Assembly (NCBI GenBank): GCA_045643825.1
Contig: JAZRFV010000084.1
Coordinates: forward strand, 8,370-72,369
Origin: Scatosoma sp045643825
GTDB taxonomy: Bacteria; Bacillota; Clostridia; Christensenellales; Borkfalkiaceae
Length of the DNA stretch: 64,000 nt
Direction: 5' to 3'
Position 1 is the first letter of the stretch, and each line of letters starts with the position of its first letter. Positions 39,283 to 48,501 of this stretch are shown here, piece by piece. The position numbers and the translations under genes are program-made. Below the pieces are notes generated by a model. It was not told the DNA's origin. It ran no database searches and saw only the letters and a list, made by a program, of their open reading frames with translations.

Positions 39283-41682
39283 ATGAACCAAAGAGCAATT
39301 GAAAAGACTGAACTGAATAAAATTTTATCTCTTGCGGCGGAGTATGCTGTGCTGGAGGGCGGTAAGCAACGTTTAAAGACGCTTCAACCATCTGCGGATC
39401 CCAAAGAGGTTTCTCGCCGTTTGTCTGCCACGGAGGAATGCGTTACCCTGCTGTTTACTCACGGTATATCCAAGGTGGAATTGTTTCCCGCGTTTGCGGA
39501 CGAGCTGGGTAGGGCAAAGAAAGGCTCTGCATTAACCTGCGGTGAGTTGTTGAAGGCGGAAAACTTATTGCGTTCCGCCCGTATCGCATATACCTCTATT
39601 CAAGGTGTAACGGACGAAAATATCCGTGAAATTCGTTTACTTGCGAACAATTTATACTACGACGCAAACTTGGAAGAGGATATTCGCACGAAGATATTAA
39701 GCGATACTGAGGTGAGCGATTATGCCAGCGATAAGCTCTATACCGTTCGTCGTGAAATTCGTTTGTTGAACGAGCGCATTCGTACCCGCTTATCGGAATA
39801 TCTTGTGGGGAGCGAAGGGAAATATTTACAAGACGGCATTATTACAATGCGTGATAATCGTTACGTTTTGCCCGTTCGTGCGGAGTATAAGCGCAATATC
39901 AAGGGCTTTATACACGATCGTTCGTCGAGTGGTGCAACCTTCTTTATCGAGCCTGAAGAAATTTTGGAAATGAATAACGAACTCCGTTCCTTACAGATTG
40001 ATGAGAAGGAAGAGGTAGAGCGTATTTTAGGCGAACTTTCCCGCCGTGTTGGGTTTATGAGTGACGAGCTGACCTTGGATATTGAGGTGTTGGAGGAGCT
40101 TGACAGCTACTATGCTCGTGCCGAGTATGCTTATAAATTATCCTGCGTTAAGCCTGAAATTAACGGAAAGGGTATGATTGATATTGACCAAGGCCGACAC
40201 CCTTTGATTGACCGTAAAAAAGTCGTCCCCGTCAGCCTTGCGTTGGGTAAGGAGTATCGTTTCCTCTTGATAAGTGGTCCAAATACGGGCGGTAAAACGG
40301 TTACCTTAAAGATGGTAGGGCTGTTTTGTTTGATGGCAATGTGCGGTTTATTTATCCCCGCAAAACGGGCCACCCTTTCTACTTTTGAAGAGATTTATTG
40401 CGACGTTGGGGACGCGCAAAGCATTGAAGAAAGCTTGTCCACCTTCTCGTCGCATATTACCAATATTATTCATATTGTGAACAGTGCAAATGCAAACAGC
40501 TTGGTGCTTATTGACGAGCTTGGCGGTGGTACAGATCCCGATGAGGGACAAGCACTCGCAAAAGCGATCGTTTCTCACCTTTTAGACAGCGGTTGCGCAG
40601 GCGTTGTAACCACGCACTATACCTCCTTAAAGGAGTTTGCATTTGCGGCAAAGGGCATTGAAAATGCTTGTATGGAGTTTGACACAAACACCCTGCAGCC
40701 TTTGTACGTTATGCATATAGGGTTGCCTGGTTCGAGTAATGCTTTGGCAATTTCAAGGCGTTTGGGGTTAAAGGAGAGCATTTTACAAGATGCGCTTTCT
40801 AACCTTTCCGAGGATGCCCAAAAGTTTGAAAATATCGTACGAAATGCGGAAGAAAGCCGTATTCAAGCGGAAGAAGTACTTTATGAAACCAATCGTTTAA
40901 AGGCGGAGTGGCAAGAAAAGCTGGATCTTTTAGAGCAGGAGCGTGAAAAACTCAAAAAGGAAAAGGAAAAACTGTTTGTTTCGGCAAAAGCGGAATCCCG
41001 TCGTATCATAAACGACCGCGTTTCGGATGCGGAAGAGCTTTTGCATGAAATTGAAGAAATTTTTGCCAAGGAAAACCTTTCGCAAAATGATTTAATCAAG
41101 GCAAGAACCCTTAAAAATAAACTTTCCGATAAAGCGTATGAGAGCGAGTTTGAGGAAGAAAATTTACCTCAATACGTACCTGTAAAACCCGATCAATTAA
41201 AGCTTGGTCAAAAGGTATACGTAAAAACGCTTGCGCAAGAAGGCGAGGTGCAAAATATCCGCTTAAATAAAGGCGAGGCGGAGGTGCTCTGCGGAAATCT
41301 TCGTATGCGTTGTAAAATTTCCGATTTATCGCTTGTAATTCATGAAACAAAAGCGCAAACTGTTTCTAAAAAGAAATGGCAAGGTGGTAAGAATGACGAG
41401 CGGGTGCAGGTAAAGAAATCGTTAAATCCGAAACCCGCGCCTACTCTTGAAATCAATGTAATCGGTTTAACTGTACACGAAGCGTTGCCCGAGGTAGAGG
41501 CATTTATTGATTCGGCGGTGATTGCTAACCTTGAAGAAGTGCGTATCGTGCACGGTGTTGGTACGGGAAAACTCCGCGCTGGTATTCACGAATATTTGCG
41601 TACGCATAGAAACGTTGCAGAATATAGGCTTGGAAAATATGGCGAAGGGGAAACGGGTGTTACTATCGTAAAAATCCGTTGA
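39283..41682 (+). CDS. mutS2: MutS2 (ribosome-rescue / anti-recombination ATPase)
   Basis: A 799-residue MutS2. The clamp and lever region (about 1-300) is followed by the ATPase with Walker A 'SGPNTGGKTVTLK', 'VGDAQSIEESLSTFSSH' and 'LIDELGGGTDPDEG', a long charged coiled coil (about 510-620), a KOW-like segment and a C-terminal Smr domain ('VRIVHGVGTGKLRAGIHEYL'). The Smr opening that usually reads LDLRG is 'INVIG' here, lacking the Asp and Arg tied to nuclease activity in some relatives. In Firmicutes MutS2 splits collided ribosomes and limits recombination. Confidence 0.93.
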   Translation: MNQRAIEKTELNKILSLAAEYAVLEGGKQRLKTLQPSADPKEVSRRLSATEECVTLLFTHGISKVELFPAFADELGRAKKGSALTCGELLKAENLLRSARIAYTSIQGVTDENIREIRLLANNLYYDANLEEDIRTKILSDTEVSDYASDKLYTVRREIRLLNERIRTRLSEYLVGSEGKYLQDGIITMRDNRYVLPVRAEYKRNIKGFIHDRSSSGATFFIEPEEILEMNNELRSLQIDEKEEVERILGELSRRVGFMSDELTLDIEVLEELDSYYARAEYAYKLSCVKPEINGKGMIDIDQGRHPLIDRKKVVPVSLALGKEYRFLLISGPNTGGKTVTLKMVGLFCLMAMCGLFIPAKRATLSTFEEIYCDVGDAQSIEESLSTFSSHITNIIHIVNSANANSLVLIDELGGGTDPDEGQALAKAIVSHLLDSGCAGVVTTHYTSLKEFAFAAKGIENACMEFDTNTLQPLYVMHIGLPGSSNALAISRRLGLKESILQDALSNLSEDAQKFENIVRNAEESRIQAEEVLYETNRLKAEWQEKLDLLEQEREKLKKEKEKLFVSAKAESRRIINDRVSDAEELLHEIEEIFAKENLSQNDLIKARTLKNKLSDKAYESEFEEENLPQYVPVKPDQLKLGQKVYVKTLAQEGEVQNIRLNKGEAEVLCGNLRMRCKISDLSLVIHETKAQTVSKKKWQGGKNDERVQVKKSLNPKPAPTLEINVIGLTVHEALPEVEAFIDSAVIANLEEVRIVHGVGTGKLRAGIHEYLRTHRNVAEYRLGKYGEGETGVTIVKIR

Positions 41683-41703
41683 TTTTACACTCAAGGCATA
41701 ACT

Positions 41704-41743
41704 TTATAAAAGAGAAAATATGATAGATAAAACTCTTTTATAA
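41704..41743 (+). promoter_or_regulatory. Inverted repeat touching the ribosome site of the deacetylase gene
   Basis: TTATAAAAGAG (41704-41714) and CTCTTTTATAA (41733-41743) pair perfectly over 11 bp around an 18-nt loop. The right arm includes the first bases of the AAGGA ribosome site before ATG 41755. There is no T-run. It could be an operator or an mRNA hairpin that affects translation. Confidence 0.45.
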
Positions 41744-41754
41744 GGATTAATGCG

Positions 41755-42486
41755 ATGAAAAATAGAAATTTAGGGCAGTCTATACGCTTAAAATTAGCAA
41801 CGAATATCGTTTTAGGTGTGCTGATTTTGTCGATTGGGGCGTTATGCCTTTCGCCTATACAAGAAAGTGTTTCCACAAAATCCGACAATGCAAATATTTA
41901 TCGTTGCGTCGAAGAAGAACCGAAAGGTGTTTCCTTAATGTTCAACGTGTATTGGGGTACGGATGAGGTGTATCGCATTTTAACGATTTTGTCGGAGTAT
42001 GACGCACGTGCCACCTTTTTTATCGGTGGGTGTTGGGCGGATGATAACGTAGACTGCTTGAAGGCAATTTATGACGCAGGGCACGAAATTGGAAACCACG
42101 GTTATTTCCATAAAGACCATTCAAAATTTAATTTTGAGGAAAATCAAAAGGAAATTAATGCGTGCAATCAATTTATCCAACGTGCAATAGGGGTAAAACC
42201 TGTTCTATTTGCACCGCCATCGGGTGCATATAATGACGATATGGTGGCGGCGGCTACTTCGCTTGGATTATCCACAGTGCTTTGGTCGAAGGATACCATT
42301 GATTGGCGGGATAAAAATACGGCGCTTATTTACAGTCGAGCAACGAACAACGTGAAGAGTGGAGATTTTATTTTAATGCATCCCATGAAAGAAACGGCGG
42401 ATGCCTTGCGTGATATTCTGAAATTTTATCAAAATCATGGTTTGAAATCGGTAACGGTTTCGCAAAATTTACAAAAAGAAGGTTAA
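41755..42486 (+). CDS. Polysaccharide deacetylase-like protein, altered active site
   Basis: A 243-residue NodB-fold protein with one N-terminal membrane segment (about 15-33), so it faces the outside. Motif 2 ('GNHGYFHKDH'), motif 4 ('LWSKDTIDWRD') and motif 5 ('FILMHPM') match the sporulation PdaB/YlxY-like branch. Motif 1, usually TFDDG or SFDAAWG with the catalytic base Asp, is 'MFNVYWG' with Asn64, and motif 3 reads 'FAPPSGAYN'. It may have lost activity or changed substrate. It is linked by 2 nt to a peptidase gene, a pairing often seen for ylxY-like genes and M16 peptidases in spore formers. Confidence 0.82.
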   Translation: MKNRNLGQSIRLKLATNIVLGVLILSIGALCLSPIQESVSTKSDNANIYRCVEEEPKGVSLMFNVYWGTDEVYRILTILSEYDARATFFIGGCWADDNVDCLKAIYDAGHEIGNHGYFHKDHSKFNFEENQKEINACNQFIQRAIGVKPVLFAPPSGAYNDDMVAAATSLGLSTVLWSKDTIDWRDKNTALIYSRATNNVKSGDFILMHPMKETADALRDILKFYQNHGLKSVTVSQNLQKEG

Positions 42487-42488
42487 AA

Positions 42489-43727
42489 ATGATATACGAG
42501 AAAAAATATGAAAATGGCTTGCGTCTCGTGGTAAAAAAGATGGAAGGCTTGATGTCCGTATCTATGGGTATTTTGGTCGGTACGGGCGCATCGGTTGAAA
42601 CGGATGCCGAGGACGGTATTTCGCATTTTATCGAGCATATGCAGTTTAAAGGTACAAAGAAGCGCAACGCGTTTGAAATTTCGGATGCGTTTGACCGCTT
42701 GGGTGCGCAGGTGAACGCTTTTACCGGTCAAGACCTTACCTGCTATTATTCGAAATGTACGGTTGATCATACGGCGGCTTGCTTTGAATTACTTGCGGAT
42801 TTATTCTTAAATGCAACCTTCCCTGAAGATGAAATGGTGAGGGAAAAAGGGGTTGTATGCGAAGAAATCTCTATGAATGAGGACTCCCCTGAAGATTTGT
42901 GCTTGGATTTGTTAGGTACTGCACATTACGGTAAGGAAAACTATGGCCGTAATATTCTCGGCCCTGCAAGCAACGTAAAAGGTTTTACCGTGGAGGATAT
43001 CTACCGTTATAAAAAGGCGAGATATTGCCCTGAAAATATCGTAATTTCCTTTGCAGGGAATATTGATGCGCAAACGGCACAAGCGCTTGTGGAAAGCTAT
43101 TTTGGAAAGCTTGATAAAGGTGTTTTTGAGGAAAGGAAACAGACAATTGTCAATTGCCACCAAACACTTGTAAAGACGAAACCGATTGAGCAAATGCACG
43201 TTGCGATTGCATATCCGTCCGTTGCAAGAGGGGATAAAAACGAAAACCTCATAAATGCCGTAAACGCTATTTTAGGCGGTTCGATGAGTGCAAGATTATT
43301 CCAAGAGGTACGTGAAAAACGCGGGCTTGCTTATTCGGTATATTCTTACCTTTCGCTGTTCCGTGAATGCGGTGCTTTGAAAATTTACGCAGGCGTTAAT
43401 CCTACTCACGTCTACGAGGCGTACGGCGCAATTTGTGACGTAATCGAAGGGATGAAGAAAAACGGTATTACGGAAGACGAGTTTTTGCGTAGCCGTGAGC
43501 AGTTGAAATCGGGTATGTTTTTTAGCAATGAAAGTACCAATTCACAAATGCTCCTTTACGGAAAATATATGTTGCACTTCAATAAGATTTTTGACTTTGA
43601 GGAAAAGCTGAAAGCATTAAACGGAATGCGTCACGAGGAAGCCCAGGCGGTGATTGTCGATATGTTTGATGAAAGCCGTAAGGCGATTGCGTTGGTTGGC
43701 AATACGGATACGCCGTTGGCATTTTAA
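42489..43727 (+). CDS. M16-family zinc peptidase (YmxG/MlpA-like)
   Basis: A 412-residue M16 peptidase with the inverted zinc motif 'HFIEHMQFKGT' (H-x2-E-H) and the downstream Glu in 'VVCEEISMNEDSPED'; the second, non-catalytic half follows ('SARLFQEVREKRGLAYSVYSYLS'). The family processes peptides; in Bacillus the homologue MlpA affects exoprotease levels. AAGG precedes the ATG, two bases after the deacetylase stop. Confidence 0.9.
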   Translation: MIYEKKYENGLRLVVKKMEGLMSVSMGILVGTGASVETDAEDGISHFIEHMQFKGTKKRNAFEISDAFDRLGAQVNAFTGQDLTCYYSKCTVDHTAACFELLADLFLNATFPEDEMVREKGVVCEEISMNEDSPEDLCLDLLGTAHYGKENYGRNILGPASNVKGFTVEDIYRYKKARYCPENIVISFAGNIDAQTAQALVESYFGKLDKGVFEERKQTIVNCHQTLVKTKPIEQMHVAIAYPSVARGDKNENLINAVNAILGGSMSARLFQEVREKRGLAYSVYSYLSLFRECGALKIYAGVNPTHVYEAYGAICDVIEGMKKNGITEDEFLRSREQLKSGMFFSNESTNSQMLLYGKYMLHFNKIFDFEEKLKALNGMRHEEAQAVIVDMFDESRKAIALVGNTDTPLAF

Positions 43728-43743
43728 TGGTGAATATATATAG

Positions 43744-44415
43744 ATGATATATTCCGACTTTCTTGAGATACTAAACGGCTATGCGGAAAAAGAGTTTGCT
43801 GATTTTCAGCGCCGTTTGATTTTTACAAAGTATAAAATTCTTGGGGTAAGAACTCCAATCCTGCATAGGTTGGCAAAGGAGTTTTTCTCGGATTTTGAAA
43901 CAATTTTCGCTTATCCAAACGAATATTACGAGGTGGCTGCAATAAAACTGTTTCAAGCGGCTACATTGCCTTACGAGGACTTTCTTAAATATCTTTACGA
44001 TTGCATTACATTGATGGATAATTGGGCTCTTTGTGACGGTTTCAAGGCAAAATGCATTAAAATGCATAAAGAGGAATTTGTTTCCGTCTTACAAGATTTG
44101 TTTGCTCATGGCGGTGAGTATGAGGAACGGTATCCGTTGGTTGTACTTTTAACGGAATATGTAGAGGGGAAATATTTACCGATTATAGAAGAATTTCTTC
44201 GTAAGGCAGATACTTCTCGTTATTACGTACATATGGCAGCGGCGTGGCTCATTGCCGAAGTTCTCGTGAAAGAGTACGACGAAGGGGTGACGTTGTTAAA
44301 ACAAGGTGTTACGGATGCCAAAACACACAACAAAGCGATACAAAAGGCAATTGAAAGCCATCGCTTAACAAACGAACAAAAGGAATTTTTACGTTCCTTA
44401 AAAATAAGAAAATAA
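43744..44415 (+). CDS. AlkD-like DNA alkylation repair protein
   Basis: A 223-residue HEAT-like repeat protein matching the AlkC/AlkD glycosylase group ('YKILGVRTPILHRLAKE', 'MDNWALCDGF', 'YYVHMAAAWLIAEVLVK', 'HNKAIQKAIESHRL'). Such enzymes remove bulky or cationic alkylated bases without base flipping. It is 16 nt after the peptidase gene and 18 nt before tex. Confidence 0.87.
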   Translation: MIYSDFLEILNGYAEKEFADFQRRLIFTKYKILGVRTPILHRLAKEFFSDFETIFAYPNEYYEVAAIKLFQAATLPYEDFLKYLYDCITLMDNWALCDGFKAKCIKMHKEEFVSVLQDLFAHGGEYEERYPLVVLLTEYVEGKYLPIIEEFLRKADTSRYYVHMAAAWLIAEVLVKEYDEGVTLLKQGVTDAKTHNKAIQKAIESHRLTNEQKEFLRSLKIRK

Positions 44416-44433
44416 TTTTTACAGGTAAACTTT

Positions 44434-46605
44434 ATGGATATTTTACAAACGATTACACAAGAATTCAATTTAAATCCCACGCACGTGAAAAATATCGTGT
44501 CCTTGATTGATGAAGGCAATACCATCCCTTTTATTGCCCGTTATCGTAAGGAAATGACGGGGAACTGCGACGATCAGCTTTTGAGAGAGCTTTTCGATCG
44601 TCTTACGTACCTCCGCAACCTTGAAAAGAGTAAGGAAGAGAAAATTAAGGCGATTACTGAACAGGGTAAAATGACGGAGGAAATCCGCGTTGCGATGGCA
44701 AACGCCGTTACTTTGACGGAGGTGGAGGATATTTACCGCCCTTACAAACAAAAACGTAAGACACGTGCTTCCGTGGCGATTGCAAAGGGGTTGCAACCCT
44801 TTGCGGATACGATTTTGGCGCAGGATAAAGCCCTTGACGTACGAGCAGAGGCTGAAAAATATATCACGGAAGAGGTAAAAACGGTTGCGGATGCAATCGA
44901 TGGTGCGCGTGATATCATTGCTGAAATTATTTCCGATGATGCGGCGACTCGTAAAAAGTTGCGTAATTTCTTCTTTAAACACGGCGAAATGGTTTCCTCT
45001 TACGCAAAGGGCAAGGAAGAAGCGGATGAAACGAAAACGTATGGTATGTATGCAGATTACTGCGAACCTGTTTCCGAGGTGAAGAGCCATCGTATTCTTG
45101 CCTTAAATCGTGGTGAAAAGGAAGAATTCTTGAAGGTATCCATCGTTGTGGATGGTGATTTTGCAAAGCGTATTACGGCGGCAAGCTTCTTAAAAGACGG
45201 TGGCGAATCCACGAAGATTGTAAAAGAAGCGGCGGAAGACGGTTATGATAGATTGATTGCGCCCTCCGTAGAAAGAGAGGTTCGTTCGCAACTTTTTGAA
45301 GATGCAAGCGAACAAGCGATTAAGATGTTCGAGCTTAATTTGAAACCCTTATTGATGCAACCGCCTGTGAAGGATAAAATCACGATGGGTTGGGACCCTG
45401 CGTATCGTACGGGGTGCAAAATTTGCGTGGTAGACGGTACGGGCAAGGTGCTTGATAAAACCGTTGTTTTCCCCACCCCTCCTCAAAATAAGACGGAAGA
45501 AGCAAAGGTTGTCTTGAAAAAGTTGATTGCAAAATACGGCGTGCAGGTTATTTCTTGCGGTAACGGTACGGCAAGCAAGGAAAGCGAAATCTTTATCGCT
45601 GAACTCGTTAAGGAGATTAAGGCGGAAACGGGTAGAGAAGTCGGCTACGTTATCGTAAATGAAGCTGGCGCATCCGTATATTCGGCGAGTGCGCTGGCGA
45701 AGGAAGAATTCCCCGATTACGATGTAACGGCACGTAGTGCGGTATCTATCGCTCGTAGATTGCAAGATCCTTTGGCGGAACTTATCAAAATCGATCCGAA
45801 ATCCATTGGCGTTGGTCAATACCAACACGATATGAATGAAAAGCGTTTGGACGGCGTTCTTGTAGGCGTTTTGGAAGATTGTGTAAACAGCGTTGGCGTG
45901 GATTTGAACACGGCGAGCGTGTCTCTTTTGAAATTTGTTGCTGGTTTAAACTCTGGCGTGGCGAAAAACATCGTTGCGTACCGTGAAGAAAATGGTAGAT
46001 TTAAATCCCGTAAGCAGCTTTTGAAGGTGCCGAAGCTTGGTGAAAAGGCGTATACGCAATGTGCTGGCTTCTTGCGTATTGACTGTGGTGAAAATATTTT
46101 GGATAACACCGCTGTACACCCTGAATCCTATGCAAAAGCGGAAAAACTCCTTTCCTTGTTCTCTTACACCAAAGAGGATGTGAAAGCTCGTAAAATCGAC
46201 GATTTACGCCAAAAAATTAAGGCTTATGGCGAAGAGAAAGCGGCAAAAGAAACCGAACTTGATAAAGCAACGATGAACGATATTATCACCGAACTTATGA
46301 AGCCCGGTCGTGATATCCGTGATGCTTTGCCTGCTCCCATCCTTCGTAAAGATATTATGGGCATTGAAGATTTGAAGGTGGGCATGGAATTGACAGGTAC
46401 GGTGCGTAACGTCGTTGACTTTGGCGCGTTTATCGATATCGGTGTGCATCAAGACGGTTTGGTGCATATTTCCGAAATTACCGAACGTTATATTCGTCAT
46501 CCTTCCGAGGTATTGAAGGTTGGTCAAATCGTGCAGGTTCGTGTAAAAGAAGTGGATGTTAAGAAAAACCGTATCGGGTTGACGATGAAAAATAAGACGA
46601 AATAA
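44434..46605 (+). CDS. tex: Tex-family RNA-binding transcription accessory protein
   Basis: A 723-residue Tex protein: N-terminal helical domain ('NTIPFIARYRKEMTG'), a YqgF/RNase-H-like fold ('MGWDPAYRTGCKICVVDGTG'), helix-hairpin-helix repeats ('VAKNIVAYREENGRFKSRKQ') and a C-terminal S1 domain ('GTVRNVVDFGAFIDIGVHQDGLVHIS'). Homologues bind RNA and interact with transcription or the ribosome. Length is as expected. It is the last gene of the long run that begins with uvrC. Confidence 0.94.
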   Translation: MDILQTITQEFNLNPTHVKNIVSLIDEGNTIPFIARYRKEMTGNCDDQLLRELFDRLTYLRNLEKSKEEKIKAITEQGKMTEEIRVAMANAVTLTEVEDIYRPYKQKRKTRASVAIAKGLQPFADTILAQDKALDVRAEAEKYITEEVKTVADAIDGARDIIAEIISDDAATRKKLRNFFFKHGEMVSSYAKGKEEADETKTYGMYADYCEPVSEVKSHRILALNRGEKEEFLKVSIVVDGDFAKRITAASFLKDGGESTKIVKEAAEDGYDRLIAPSVEREVRSQLFEDASEQAIKMFELNLKPLLMQPPVKDKITMGWDPAYRTGCKICVVDGTGKVLDKTVVFPTPPQNKTEEAKVVLKKLIAKYGVQVISCGNGTASKESEIFIAELVKEIKAETGREVGYVIVNEAGASVYSASALAKEEFPDYDVTARSAVSIARRLQDPLAELIKIDPKSIGVGQYQHDMNEKRLDGVLVGVLEDCVNSVGVDLNTASVSLLKFVAGLNSGVAKNIVAYREENGRFKSRKQLLKVPKLGEKAYTQCAGFLRIDCGENILDNTAVHPESYAKAEKLLSLFSYTKEDVKARKIDDLRQKIKAYGEEKAAKETELDKATMNDIITELMKPGRDIRDALPAPILRKDIMGIEDLKVGMELTGTVRNVVDFGAFIDIGVHQDGLVHISEITERYIRHPSEVLKVGQIVQVRVKEVDVKKNRIGLTMKNKTK

Positions 46606-46634
46606 GGCGTTTGCGGAAAAATACGGAAAAACAC

Positions 46635-46663
46635 TTGACAATATAATCTATTTATATTAAAAT
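46635..46663 (+). promoter_or_regulatory. Promoter of acpP
   Basis: TTGACA (46635-46640), 17-nt spacer, TAAAAT (46658-46663). No FapR-like operator is visible. Confidence 0.7.
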
Positions 46664-46708
46664 ACTTATGTCAAATACATTGACGCTAACGACACGGAGG
46701 AAAAATTT

Positions 46709-46933
46709 ATGTTAGAAAAAATCCAGGCTATGCTTGCCGAAGCTCTTAATCTTCCCGTTGAGAAGGTTACCCCTGATGCAAAGATCGTTGATGATCTTGG
46801 TGCTGATTCGTTGGACGTTGTTGAACTTTTGAGCCAACTTGAAGACGAATATGGTATCACCATTCCCGATGACGAGGTTGAAAATCTTGTTACGGTTGCT
46901 GACGTAGCGACGGCAGTAGAAAAGCTTCAATAA
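46709..46933 (+). CDS. acpP: Acyl carrier protein
   Basis: A 74-residue ACP carrying the phosphopantetheine serine in 'LGADSLDVVELL'. It carries acyl chains in fatty-acid synthesis. CGGAGG precedes the ATG. It stands alone, without fabD/fabF neighbours, between its own promoter and a terminator. Confidence 0.95.
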   Translation: MLEKIQAMLAEALNLPVEKVTPDAKIVDDLGADSLDVVELLSQLEDEYGITIPDDEVENLVTVADVATAVEKLQ

Positions 46934-46949
46934 TTTTTTTTAAGAGTAT

Positions 46950-46980
46950 AAAATGCCTTTGGGTTACCCGGAGGCATTTT
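46950..46980 (+). terminator. Terminator-like hairpin after acpP
   Basis: A 9-bp stem (46950-46958 with 46972-46980) extended by GGGTTACCC in the loop. The stem ends in TTTT, but only a short T-run follows. Confidence 0.55.
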
Positions 46981-47006
46981 ATTATAGATATACAAAAGAG
47001 GAAATT

Positions 47007-48419
47007 ATGAAAAATAAATTCGTCAAATATCTATTATTATTCATTCTTGTGCTTATCCCTTGTGTAATGCAATCCGCATGCAAAAAAGCAAAAGGGGGTG
47101 TAGAGGAGTTTATACCTATCTACAACGAGGCATCAAGTGGGAGCGAGTCGCTTTTGGAGGAAAGTTCCGAAAGTGAGGCTGTAGAAAGTTCTTCGCAAAC
47201 CAACGAGGAGGAAAGCTCTTCTGCGAGTGAGCGTGTTGAGCCTGAAACCTCGTATGAGGAAGATGAGGTTGAGGAAGAACCTACGGGTTGTACAACGCAT
47301 AGTATGGTAATATCTTCCGTGGACGCTGATTGTATCACAGACGGGTTCTACAAAAAATGGTGCGAAAACTGCGATTTTGTGGAAGAATTCTATACAATCA
47401 ACGCCATTGGGCATATCGGCACGGAGGCTGCTGAGATTTCGCCTACTTGTCAGGAAGACGGGTATAGCTCCTACATATATTGTATAACATGCGAAGAGAT
47501 ATTGGAGGAGGGTGCTATTCTTCCGATGATAGATCACGACTATGTAACGGGTTTTGGTGCTTGTATTTGGTGTGATGCGGTTCAATTAAGTTACGAGGTT
47601 GTGGAGGGCGAGCGTTGCTACGCCGTATGTGTAGGACCTGTTCCCCGAAATCCGAAACCGTTGGCTCGTTTTGTACATATTCCCGACACCGTTACTGTTA
47701 TTGCCAAGGATTCTACGGGGCAGGACAAGTTGTACGAAAATATTCCCGTTGTAAAAATTGCAACCAATGCATTTGCCAAGGCGTACGATCTAAATAAGCT
47801 CATTATTGGTAAAAACGTTGAGGAAATCGGGGTAGGCGCATTTATCCATTGCTTTAATTTGCGTGAAGTATATGATAAATCTCAATTAAAGATTGGGCTG
47901 CAAGGTAGGGAAGAAAATGGCTGCATTACTGATAACGTAAAGCAAGAGGATATCCATTATACGGATGATTTTGTTAGTAAAATCAGCGAAGATAAGGCGA
48001 GTGGGTGTTTCTTATATACGGACGAGGATATGGTAGAGCTTATCGGTATCCGTGATATTATGGAGGATGTCGTGATTCCCGAGGGCGTTACACACATGTC
48101 GAATGCCATTTTTGTGATGGCGCACCGAATTACTACATTGACGATTGCCACAACGGTAAAATATATCGCTCCGCTTGCATTTGGCCTTCCTTGTGACCAG
48201 CATAGGGCGCCTAATCATACGAAAAAGGATTGCTCTTTCTTCTTGGAAAAGATTACGTTCCTTAATCCATACGGCTGGAGTGCATACGAGGAAATCGGCG
48301 GGGCACTGATTTATAACTTTACGGCAATGGAATTGAGTGATAATCCCGAAGGTACTTGCTTGAATTTAGCTTGGGAATATATGCGTATGAACGCGCATTG
48401 GATTCGGACGGACAATTAA
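47007..48419 (+). CDS. Lipoprotein with Cys modules and BspA-like leucine-rich repeats
   Basis: A 470-residue exported lipoprotein: signal peptide with lipobox QSAC, an acidic Ser/Glu-rich linker (about 35-90), Cys modules of the kind 'CITDGFYKKWCENC' and 'TCQEDGYSSYIYCITC', then irregular LRR_5/BspA-like repeats ('VVKIATNAFAKAYDLNKLII', 'VEEIGVGAFIHCFNLREV'). BspA-type proteins usually bind host or community partners. The Cys modules match those in the metallophosphatase lipoprotein at 2101-3780. ATG 47007 follows AGAGG; an in-frame start at 46953 lies in the acpP hairpin. It may be read from the acpP promoter by read-through, as no other promoter was found. Confidence 0.8.
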   Translation: MKNKFVKYLLLFILVLIPCVMQSACKKAKGGVEEFIPIYNEASSGSESLLEESSESEAVESSSQTNEEESSSASERVEPETSYEEDEVEEEPTGCTTHSMVISSVDADCITDGFYKKWCENCDFVEEFYTINAIGHIGTEAAEISPTCQEDGYSSYIYCITCEEILEEGAILPMIDHDYVTGFGACIWCDAVQLSYEVVEGERCYAVCVGPVPRNPKPLARFVHIPDTVTVIAKDSTGQDKLYENIPVVKIATNAFAKAYDLNKLIIGKNVEEIGVGAFIHCFNLREVYDKSQLKIGLQGREENGCITDNVKQEDIHYTDDFVSKISEDKASGCFLYTDEDMVELIGIRDIMEDVVIPEGVTHMSNAIFVMAHRITTLTIATTVKYIAPLAFGLPCDQHRAPNHTKKDCSFFLEKITFLNPYGWSAYEEIGGALIYNFTAMELSDNPEGTCLNLAWEYMRMNAHWIRTDN

Positions 48420-48440
48420 GCTCTAAACCATTGAAAATGA

Positions 48441-48469
48441 TTGCTTTATTTAAAAAGTTATGCTATAAT
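48441..48469 (+). promoter_or_regulatory. Promoter of the ABC-F gene
   Basis: TTGCTT (48441-48446), 17-nt spacer, TATAAT (48464-48469). Confidence 0.75.
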
Positions 48470-48501
48470 ACTGTGGTTAATAATAAAGACAGAGGTGTTA
48501 A

